From NCBI RefSeq assembly GCF_000753865.1, contig NZ_JQFW01000030.1:28852-92851 (forward strand): a DNA stretch of 64,000 bases, in the 5' to 3' direction. Of this stretch, positions 58,856 to 64,000 are shown one piece after another (within the stretch, counting starts at the first letter, position 1; each line of letters starts with the position of its first letter). The notes beneath the pieces were generated by a model. That model was given only the letters and a program-made list of their open reading frames with translations. It did no database searches and was not told the origin of the DNA. A program made the translations under genes and the position numbers. The stretch comes from Alteromonas sp. LOR (lineage in GTDB: Bacteria; Pseudomonadota; Gammaproteobacteria; Enterobacterales; Alteromonadaceae).

Positions 58856-59167
58856 TTAGTCATGGCTATTAATAAAACTTTGTAACTCATCTGAGAAGTC
58901 ACTAATTTGTTTAGCTTCTAGAAGGCCGTCTGATTTCATTAATGCAAGTTGCAGCATAGCTTTAGACCTTGCATTGTAATCGAATATTTTGGCGATACGT
59001 TTGTCGCTGTTTTCCATCAATTTATACAAATAAAGATATTTTTCATGATTTGAAAGTTCGGGGTTATCGATTCCTTTACGCACTTCGTCCAAAACTTGCT
59101 GGCAGCATTTATCTAATGCATCTGCCTTAACTTGTTTGAAGTGTTTCCAATCTGCCTCTGAAATCAT
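58856..59167 (-). CDS. Cassette-encoded soluble hypothetical protein
   Basis: A 103-residue, all-helical, soluble protein with highly charged residues and a pair of cysteines near 21-22 (DKCCQQVL). No family or active site was recognised. AGAGGTAAAAC lies before the ATG at 59167. Confidence 0.7.
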   Translation of the reverse strand: MISEADWKHFKQVKADALDKCCQQVLDEVRKGIDNPELSNHEKYLYLYKLMENSDKRIAKIFDYNARSKAMLQLALMKSDGLLEAKQISDFSDELQSFINSHD

Positions 59168-59182
59168 GTTTTACCTCTATAG

Positions 59183-59244
59183 GCCTAACACTTTCGATAA
59201 GCGGTTTGGCAGCGCTTTTCTGACAAATCCGTCTTCATCATTTT
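59183..59244 (-). repeat. Left part of the attC interrupted by the intron
   Basis: Core GCCTAAC (59183-59189) and L-box ATAAGCG (59195-59201). A hairpin CGGTTTG/CAAATCCG (about 59202-59232) precedes the intron insertion point. The matching CGCTAT L-box is at 61281-61286, beyond the intron. The outer right core is decayed. Confidence 0.62.
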
Positions 59245-61276
59245 GTGTACGCCCAGCATGGGCATGAACTAATGAGCGGGAGGCCGCCCCGGATAAAAGT
59301 CCTCTGTAGGAAGGTCACCATCCCTAGCGATTAATATTGCTATTAGATAACAACTACTAGCGAATGGCAAGGGTAAATCCGCGAGGATTTGTCTGGAGAA
59401 AGCCGCTAGCAAATCTGCGAGCTGATGAACAAGAACATCATATGAAGCGTAGGCTGAAGGTGAGTTGGCAGGGCCGGCCCCGTGAAGCGCTTTGGGTCCA
59501 AGACAACGAAACCATGTGATCTAACGGCCACCGTAAATGATGCAGCAGTGCAGAGAAAGTTCACGTTCTTATCTGCGGTGGGACTGGCCTTCCAAAGATC
59601 TGCTTAACCGGCGATCGATAAATCACCAGTGAGGTTCTTGTATACAAGTACCTTGGCTTTTCAGCGTCATCGACTGAAAAGAGCAAAAAGATGAAAACCG
59701 ATAGCGCATAGCGGTGTAAGCCGTTCTGTGATTAAGCAGAAGTCAGCAGGCGGCATAGTAGCCAAACGCCCATCGTAATGGTTGGGACACGGTGAAGTCG
59801 TGGGCCGACCCGCCACAAACACCTAGATCAAAGGAGGAGCCTTATTGAACTTGAATACACGAATGCCGACCGGTAGTGACGTGACTCAGCGTATCGATAA
59901 GCAGCCAGCCTTTAGTGCGGATCTACTTGAGCTTATTCTCCGACCCGCTAATATTTTAGCTGCATGGAAACGAGTTCGAGCCAACAAAGGGGCTGCTGGC
60001 ATCGATGGCATGTCCATTGGTGACTTCCCCGCTTGGGCAAAACAGGGTAACTGGAAACGTATTATGAATGGGCTCTGCTCAGGAGAATATCAACCTTCAC
60101 CTGTTAGACGTGTAGAAATTGATAAACCCGATGGCGGTAAACGCCAATTAGGCATTCCTAACGTCGTCGACAGGGTTATCCAGCAAGCTATTGCTCAAGT
60201 GTTAACACCTATCTTCGACCCAAGCTTCTCAGACAATAGTTTTGGGTTCAGGCCAAATCGAAATGGGCAGCAAGCGGTGAAGCATGTACAAAGCATCATT
60301 AAAATGGGACACCGTTTTACTGTTGATGTCGACCTGTCAAAGTTCTTCGACCGCGTTAATCACGATTTACTCATGACCCACCTTGGCTATAAAGTGAAGG
60401 ATAATAGTCTGCTTAAATTGATTAAACGCTACTTACGAGCTGGGATTCTCTGCCAAACAAAGAGGGATAACCAGCTTTACAGTGAGAGCCGAGAAGGTGT
60501 TCCTCAAGGCGGGCCGTTATCGCCCTTACTGGCGAACATTATGCTCGACCCTTTGGACAAAGAGCTTGAGAAACGAGGCCATAAGTTTGCTCGCTACGCG
60601 GATGACTTCACTATCTTGGTAAATACTCCACGTGCGGGTAAGCGTGTGCTTAGCAGTATCAGCAGCTTCCTGAGTCACCGCCTGAAACTGATCGTGAACT
60701 CGGTCAAAAGCCACGTCGTTAAAACCAGTGAAAGCAAATTCCTCGGATTCACGTTCAAGGCAGGTCGCATTCAATGGCACCCAAAAACATTGCTGAACTT
60801 TAAGCAACAGGTCAGACGGTTAACGAACCGTAACTGGGGCGTGTCTATGCACTACCAACTCTCTAAGCTCAGCCAATATTTACGTGGCTGGATAAATTAC
60901 TTTGGTATCGCTAGTGGTTATCAGCGAAACGTCGATCTAGATCATTGGATCAGGCGCAGAGTCAGAATGGCCTATTGGCGACAATGGCGAAAGCCGCGCA
61001 CTAAAGTGAGACGCTTAATGAAATTGGGTGTGCATGTTCAGGCCGCAGTTGCTTGTGGTATCACCAGCAAAGGACCATGGCGTAGTGCGAAATCCCCAGG
61101 GAACAATCAGGCTTTATCGCTTGATTACTTAAAATCCGAAGGGCTTTACTCTTTGCGAGATGGTTGGATTGCACTTCACCATCCTAAGTGAAACGCCCTG
61201 TGCGGAGTCGTCCGGGCCGACGCTTCGGTGCAGGGTGTTGTGGGGGCTGGAGGTTAGAGACCTCTGGCTACCCGAT
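59245..61276 (+). mobile_element. Group II intron (IIC-attC type), about 2.03 kb
   Basis: The 5' end begins GTGTACGCCCAGCATGGGC, close to the usual GTGCGCCCAGCATGGG start of bacterial group II introns, followed by about 600 bases of structured RNA domains, the intron reverse transcriptase, and a 3' end with a hairpin (CCCTGTGC/GGTGCAGGG), then a domain VI-like GGAGGTTAGAGACCTC stem and CTACCCGAT. It lies inside an attC, just after a hairpin and a T-run, on the strand opposite to the cassettes. Those are the marks of IIC-attC introns. The exact ends are by eye. Confidence 0.85.
59845..61191 (+). CDS. Group II intron reverse transcriptase/maturase
   Basis: A 448-residue intron-encoded protein. 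Reverse transcriptase motifs are in order: ANKGAAGIDG near 46-55, KRQLGIPNVVDR near 99-110, FGFRPNR near 133-139, VDVDLSKFFDRVNHD near 160-174, GVPQGGPLSPLLANI near 218-232 and the catalytic YADD at 251-254. The maturase (X/GIIM) domain follows (LSKLSQYLRGWINYFG, about 343-358). There is no HNH endonuclease domain, as in group IIC introns. The TTG start at 59845 has AGGAGG seven bases upstream. The protein promotes splicing and retromobility. Confidence 0.95.
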   Translation: MNLNTRMPTGSDVTQRIDKQPAFSADLLELILRPANILAAWKRVRANKGAAGIDGMSIGDFPAWAKQGNWKRIMNGLCSGEYQPSPVRRVEIDKPDGGKRQLGIPNVVDRVIQQAIAQVLTPIFDPSFSDNSFGFRPNRNGQQAVKHVQSIIKMGHRFTVDVDLSKFFDRVNHDLLMTHLGYKVKDNSLLKLIKRYLRAGILCQTKRDNQLYSESREGVPQGGPLSPLLANIMLDPLDKELEKRGHKFARYADDFTILVNTPRAGKRVLSSISSFLSHRLKLIVNSVKSHVVKTSESKFLGFTFKAGRIQWHPKTLLNFKQQVRRLTNRNWGVSMHYQLSKLSQYLRGWINYFGIASGYQRNVDLDHWIRRRVRMAYWRQWRKPRTKVRRLMKLGVHVQAAVACGITSKGPWRSAKSPGNNQALSLDYLKSEGLYSLRDGWIALHHPK

Positions 61277-61297
61277 TATGCGCTATTGACTTATAGC
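61277..61297 (-). repeat. Right remnant of the intron-interrupted attC
   Basis: TATGCGCTATTGACTTAT resembles the right end TATGCGCTTGTTATAA of intact sites. CGCTAT can pair with ATAAGCG left of the intron. The same bases provide the -35 box of the following antitoxin promoter. Confidence 0.5.
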
Positions 61298-61313
61298 GGG
61301 CAAATACCATAAT
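61286..61313 (+). promoter_or_regulatory. Promoter of the parDE-type cassette
   Basis: TTGACT (61286-61291) and CATAAT (61308-61313) are 16 bases apart, 30 bases before the antitoxin ATG, with a GGAG ribosome binding site between. It begins ten bases beyond the intron. Confidence 0.65.
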
Positions 61314-61320
61314 TAGGTAT
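61304..61320. promoter_or_regulatory. Inverted repeat, likely antitoxin operator
   Basis: ATACC-ATAATTA-GGTAT is a perfect inverted repeat covering the -10 box. Ribbon-helix-helix antitoxins repress their own promoter from such sites; the assignment is inferred. Confidence 0.55.
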
Positions 61321-61343
61321 ATATTGGTACTTGGAGAAAGCAG

Positions 61344-61586
61344 ATGGCTAAAAATACCAGCATTACCCTTGGGGACCATTTTGATGGCTTTATTGCTAGC
61401 CAAATTCAAACTGGTCGATATGGTTCAGCGAGCGAAGTAATTCGTTCAGCTCTTCGCTTGCTAGAAACACAGGAGACCAAATTAAACACTTTGCGTCAAT
61501 TACTTGTAGCAGGTGAAGAAAGCGGCGAGGCTGAATATGACCTTGAGCACCTGGTATCAGAACTAGATGGTGAACTAAAAGAGTGA
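61344..61586 (+). CDS. ParD-type ribbon-helix-helix antitoxin
   Basis: An 80-residue protein. SITLGDHFDGFIASQIQTG and RYGSASEVIRSALRLLE (about residues 6-42) form the ribbon-helix-helix DNA-binding fold of ParD antitoxins, and the acidic C-terminus binds the toxin. It overlaps the toxin gene by four bases. The cassette is on the plus strand, against the array, and has its own promoter. Confidence 0.9.
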   Translation: MAKNTSITLGDHFDGFIASQIQTGRYGSASEVIRSALRLLETQETKLNTLRQLLVAGEESGEAEYDLEHLVSELDGELKE

Positions 61587-61885
61587 AACCATTTAAGTTA
61601 ACTTTACTCGCAAAATCCGATTTAAAAGATATCGCGTTGTTTACGCAACGGAAATGGGGTCGAGAACAGCGTAATGTATATCTAACGCAATTCGACGATT
61701 CATTTTGGATGTTGTCTGAAAATCCTGATATCGGCAAAAGCTGCGACGAAATAATAGACGGGTACAGAAAGTTTCCGCAAGGTAGTCACGTTATTTTCTA
61801 CAAGCAAACTGATAGCCAAGAAATTCTGATTATAAGAATTCTTCATAAAAGTATGGATGTAAATCCTTTACGCTTTGGCGCATAA
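61583..61885 (+). CDS. ParE-type toxin
   Basis: A 100-residue RelE/ParE superfamily toxin. LTLLAKSDLKDIALFTQRKWG near residues 6-26, LSENPDIGKSCDEI and KFPQGSHVIFYKQ near 63-75 and the final IIRILHKSMD are characteristic. ParE toxins target DNA gyrase. It starts with GTG overlapping the antitoxin stop, and its TAA lies in the core of the next attC. Likely function: stabilising the cassette array. Confidence 0.9.
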   Translation: MKPFKLTLLAKSDLKDIALFTQRKWGREQRNVYLTQFDDSFWMLSENPDIGKSCDEIIDGYRKFPQGSHVIFYKQTDSQEILIIRILHKSMDVNPLRFGA

Positions 61886-61995
61886 CACCCCACTAAGGGG
61901 CGTTAATACATGGGCTAAAATTAGGAACAAAATGACGCAGCCCATGTGTTAGCTTCCCAGCGAGCAGCGCGAGTGCCTATACTGTTTTGTTAGGT
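61880..61995 (-). repeat. attC site
   Basis: Cores GCATAAC (61880-61886) and GTTAGGT (61989-61995), 116 bp. Stop codons of both flanking genes, on opposite strands, lie inside its two cores. Confidence 0.85.
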
Positions 61996-62457
61996 GACAT
62001 TAGTGCTCCGGACTTTCCTGTAACGCATGGAAAGAAGAGAAAGAATGCCACATATAATACCGGTGCTTATTGCTCCATGTAAGCCCAAAGCAACTACAAC
62101 CGGACGCAATATGAATAGTTGAATAACAAAAGCTGGTATAAGTGCAATTGCGAGTGCTTTAAGCTTAACTGATGTTTCAAATGGAGAGTTGCAGTGTGGA
62201 CATGTTTTTGTCTTACCCCATTTGTTAGCAGTTTTAGAGAAGAAACCTATTTTCTTTTCACAGGTTGGACATTTGAAAAATTGTTCGTTTGGTTCAAAAT
62301 CATCACTATCTGCATTTAAGCTGCTTTTCTTTGATGTTTGTCGCGACGCTAATTCGACTTTTAATAGCTCTACCCGATCTGGAAAACTTTCCTTATCTAT
62401 ATTGGCTAGAGCGTCTTCTAGCTCTGTGGTCGAGTATTCTGAATAATTTGGTTCCAT
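61990..62457 (-). CDS. Cassette protein with zinc ribbon and two membrane segments
   Basis: A 155-residue protein. An N-terminal acidic helix (EYSTTELEDALANIDKESF) and linker are followed by a zinc ribbon with two CxxC pairs (FKCPTCEKK near 62-70, KTCPHCNSP near 84-92) and two membrane segments (about 98-118 and 124-142). No specific function was recognised. The stop lies in the attC core. Confidence 0.72.
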   Translation of the reverse strand: MEPNYSEYSTTELEDALANIDKESFPDRVELLKVELASRQTSKKSSLNADSDDFEPNEQFFKCPTCEKKIGFFSKTANKWGKTKTCPHCNSPFETSVKLKALAIALIPAFVIQLFILRPVVVALGLHGAISTGIICGILSLLSMRYRKVRSTNVT

Positions 62458-62476
62458 CTACTAAATTTTCCTTGTC

Positions 62477-62591
62477 ACCTAACGCTAAGCTTTGGGGCGC
62501 TGGCACGTGGGCTAAAATCCGAACGAAGTGAGTCAGCCCATGTGTTAGCGTCCCAACGACCGAAGGGAGTGCCAACAGCGTTTTGTTAGCT
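62477..62591 (-). repeat. attC site (best preserved)
   Basis: Cores ACCTAAC (62477-62483) and GTTAGCT (62585-62591), 115 bp. Minus strand begins GCTAACAAAACGCTG and ends CTTAGCGTTAGG; strong GTGGGCT/AGCCCAT inner stem. Confidence 0.88.
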
Positions 62592-62882
62592 GCGTTTTTG
62601 CCACGTTCTTGGAGCCCTGCTTGTATGTATAACAGCAAATACCAGAACTTTATTGCCAAACATTTTGTAAAAAACACCAAATGGAAAGTGCCCGATGAGT
62701 ACGCGGCGAAAATCCCGGTACACTTTCTTGTAAACCTCTGGGTTTTCTGTGATGTTAATCAATGCTGATTCTACAGAGGCAATAAAATCGTTTCCTAGCC
62801 CAGTTTGGCATTGTTGATAATAAGAATATGCCTCTTTGATATCTTCTTCTGCTTCCGGCCTGATAGATAAAATAAATTTCAT
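62586..62882 (-). CDS. RelE/ParE-family toxin
   Basis: A 98-residue toxin: FILSIRPEAEEDIKEAYSYY at the start, DFIASVESALINITENPEVY in the middle and RRVLIGHFPFGVFYKMFGNKVLVFAVIH at 59-86 (quoted for description in parts) are ParE-type segments. It overlaps its antitoxin gene by one base and its stop lies in the attC. Oriented with the array. Confidence 0.87.
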   Translation of the reverse strand: MKFILSIRPEAEEDIKEAYSYYQQCQTGLGNDFIASVESALINITENPEVYKKVYRDFRRVLIGHFPFGVFYKMFGNKVLVFAVIHTSRAPRTWQKRS

Positions 62883-63079
62883 TAGCCAATGATTCTGCTC
62901 TTAACGTCGCTCCAATTTGAACCAAAATTTTGATCAGTTTCGAAGGACTTTAGTCTATCGTTAAGAAGCTGAGTTTGCTCTTTTGATAATTCAATAGAGT
63001 CTTGTTCAGCAGCTACTGAGTCCCAAATCTTCTGGGCGAGTTCAACTTTTTCTATAGCTGAGAGGTTCTCTATTTTCAT
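62882..63079 (-). CDS. Addiction-module antitoxin (TIGR02574/PF09720 type)
   Basis: A 65-residue antitoxin: LSAIEKVELAQKIWDSVAAE near residues 6-25 and LSKEQTQLLNDRL near 31-43 match the stability-determinant family that partners RelE/ParE toxins. AGGAGACC lies before the ATG. It forms a module with the toxin that follows. Confidence 0.9.
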   Translation of the reverse strand: MKIENLSAIEKVELAQKIWDSVAAEQDSIELSKEQTQLLNDRLKSFETDQNFGSNWSDVKSRIIG

Positions 63080-63155
63080 AGCAGGTCTCCTAATATATTT
63101 AGTGCTACAAGTATAATTGTTTATGAGACAAAAGGCATTTCGATTTCATTGAAGC

Positions 63156-63257
63156 AGCTAACGCTTTGCCAAGGGGCAAATGCGAGCGCATTGGCGAAGC
63201 CAGCGAGCATTTGTCCCAGCCGCGCTTTTTGCGGCGAACTTAGGCAACTTGTTAGTG
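63156..63257 (-). repeat. attC site
   Basis: Cores AGCTAAC (63156-63162) and GTTAGTG (63251-63257), 102 bp, with an inner stem CAAATGC/GCATTTG. Confidence 0.85.
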
Positions 63258-63533
63258 AGCATCTTTAATTGGCCAGATGAACTTACGAGCCACTAAAAAC
63301 ACTACAACGCCTATTACTGCAGCGGCAGTTCCGCCGAAAAGTTGTGCGACCGGCCACATAGAAGCACCACCACCTTGGTAAGGCACAAAATACTCTGTAT
63401 ATAACAGTGAACCTAATAGGCCCAACCAAGGCACTGCACCTGCAACAAAAATTGATAATTTGTGCCTCATATACTTGGCGACCAACAAACCAACTAAACT
63501 CGATAAAGTTATTAAAATATACCAAACATTCAT
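63252..63533 (-). CDS. Cassette-encoded membrane protein
   Basis: A 93-residue protein with three membrane segments (about 2-19, 25-44 and 62-84). The ATG at 63533 is chosen because AGGAGG stands six bases before it; the frame itself opens at 63572. No family was recognised. The stop is in the attC core. Confidence 0.7.
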   Translation of the reverse strand: MNVWYILITLSSLVGLLVAKYMRHKLSIFVAGAVPWLGLLGSLLYTEYFVPYQGGGASMWPVAQLFGGTAAAVIGVVVFLVARKFIWPIKDAH

Positions 63534-63548
63534 GTTAAGCCTCCTGCT

Positions 63549-63665
63549 CACTAACACCCGCATAACGGGCAAAAATATGTAGGCTACAATACCAAGCGAA
63601 GCGCTGGGAGCCTACGTATTTTTGTCCCAGCGAACGTGGTGAGCGAGTTTATGCGCTTGTTAAAC
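63549..63665 (-). repeat. attC site
   Basis: Cores CACTAAC (63549-63555) and GTTAAAC (63659-63665), 117 bp, with the arms GTAGGCTAC.../GGAGCCTAC forming the inner stem. Confidence 0.86.
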
Positions 63666-63716
63666 CAACAATGATAGCCTAAAATGACCTAATTAAAGAC
63701 CTTTTAGGAGACCGTT

Positions 63717-63965
63717 ATGGCGGCTAGAGTTTTGGCTGAAGTTGCTGCAAGTATTACAGAACTAAAAGCAAACCCTATGAAAGTTGCGAGCAGTGCATAT
63801 GGCGATCCTGTCGCCATATTGAATAGGAATGAACCCGCATTTTATTGTGTCCCAGCTGAGATTTACGAAAAAATGATGGATCGTTTGGAGGATCTGGAAC
63901 TACTACAGCTTGTTAAAGAAAGGCAAGGTGAAGAAAGCGTTTCGGTGAATTTGGATGACCTATAA
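63717..63965 (+). CDS. Phd/YefM-type antitoxin (RelB/StbD group)
   Basis: An 82-residue antitoxin: SITELKANPMKVASSAYGDPVAILNRNEPAFY near 12-43 is the Phd/YefM DNA-binding domain, and the acidic C-terminus wraps the toxin. AGGAGACC precedes the ATG. The module lies on the plus strand against the array. Confidence 0.9.
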   Translation: MAARVLAEVAASITELKANPMKVASSAYGDPVAILNRNEPAFYCVPAEIYEKMMDRLEDLELLQLVKERQGEESVSVNLDDL

Positions 63966-64000
63966 ATTAGAGTTTAAAAGAAGCGCCCTAAAAGAATGGA
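63955..64000 (+). CDS. RelE-family toxin, N-terminus only
   Basis: An ATG at 63955 overlaps the antitoxin stop by 11 bases and opens MTYKLEFKRSALKEW, the typical start of RelE/StbE mRNA-cleaving toxins. The rest is past the right edge. Confidence 0.85.
   Translation, partial: MTYKLEFKRSALKEW

Larger units (their letters stand above)
53154..64000 (-). mobile_element. Chromosomal integron, distal part of cassette array (continues past right edge)
   Basis: A run of small genes, mostly on the minus strand, separated by imperfect palindromes that begin near GTTRRRY-type and end near RYYYAAC-type cores. On the minus strand the best sites start with TAACAAAACGCT-like sequence and end in GCGTTAGG-like sequence, and share internal words such as GCTGGGACGCTAAC. 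ORF stops often lie inside the core. This is the structure of a sedentary chromosomal integron. No integrase is present; with cassettes pointing left, attI and intI should lie to the right. The left boundary is near 53.1-53.5 kb. An intron occupies one attC. Confidence 0.9.

Noticed and set aside
59845..61191. Retron or diversity-generating reverse transcriptase
   Set aside because: The protein has the group II maturase domain, and intron RNA ends flank it.
62393..62680. 95-residue minus-strand frame crossing an attC
   Set aside because: It overlaps two better genes and reads through the attC palindrome; no ribosome binding site.
53496..63665. CRISPR array
   Set aside because: The repeats are long, imperfect palindromes separated by genes of variable length, not short identical repeats with short spacers.

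Overview
The window reads as chromosome of a marine gammaproteobacterium of the Alteromonas type. Gene neighbourhoods match enterobacterial and vibrio order (yoaA-tsaB-slp-fadD-rnd, dsbB-nhaB-fadR, yfcL beside epmC). The genus is an inference from gene content and protein style; no rRNA or tRNA gene was seen.

Region 1 (1-5.8 kb) is a choline-to-glycine-betaine locus: betB, betA, a BCCT-type transporter and the start of a probable outer-membrane protein on the minus strand, divergent from the repressor betI, with a BetI-like operator between. Region 2 (5.8-25.4 kb) is mostly housekeeping: DUF6482-like and DUF2244 proteins, a TSUP exporter, a GH13 glycosidase, yoaA, tsaB, slp, a hydrolase, fadD, rnd, ycgL, a lytic transglycosylase, an FAH-family enzyme, ycgN, a GNAT enzyme, dsbB, nhaB, fadR and two phasin-type genes. 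FadR-like operators lie before fadD and fadR. Region 3 (25.4-38.7 kb) is rich in lipid functions: a degenerate HD-GYP protein, a patatin phospholipase, a DUF445-TetR-wax ester synthase operon, a GMC oxidoreductase, a second TetR regulator, a dienoyl-CoA isomerase and 2,4-dienoyl-CoA reductase.

Region 4 (38.8-46 kb) is a complete thiamine operon, TPP riboswitch-thiC-thiDE-thiF-thiS-thiG-thiH, all on the minus strand. thiC carries one in-frame TAA that splits an otherwise full-length gene. thiG and the thiDE linker carry in-frame minisatellites. Region 5 (46.2-53.1 kb) holds a retropepsin-like protease, a thioesterase, an FFLEELY-type protein, epmC, an ATP-NAD kinase-like protein, yfcL, a beta-barrel protein and a secreted protein.

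Region 6 (about 53.1-64 kb, running off the right edge) is the distal part of a chromosomal integron. Small cassettes, nearly all on the minus strand, are separated by about 19 attC-like sites of 53-117 bp, the best of which share a common sequence. Many cassettes encode small membrane proteins; three are toxin-antitoxin modules, two of them reversed. Two cassettes have no convincing gene. A group II intron with its reverse transcriptase sits inside one attC, in the orientation opposite to the cassettes. No integrase is in the window; the cassette orientation predicts intI and attI beyond the right edge.
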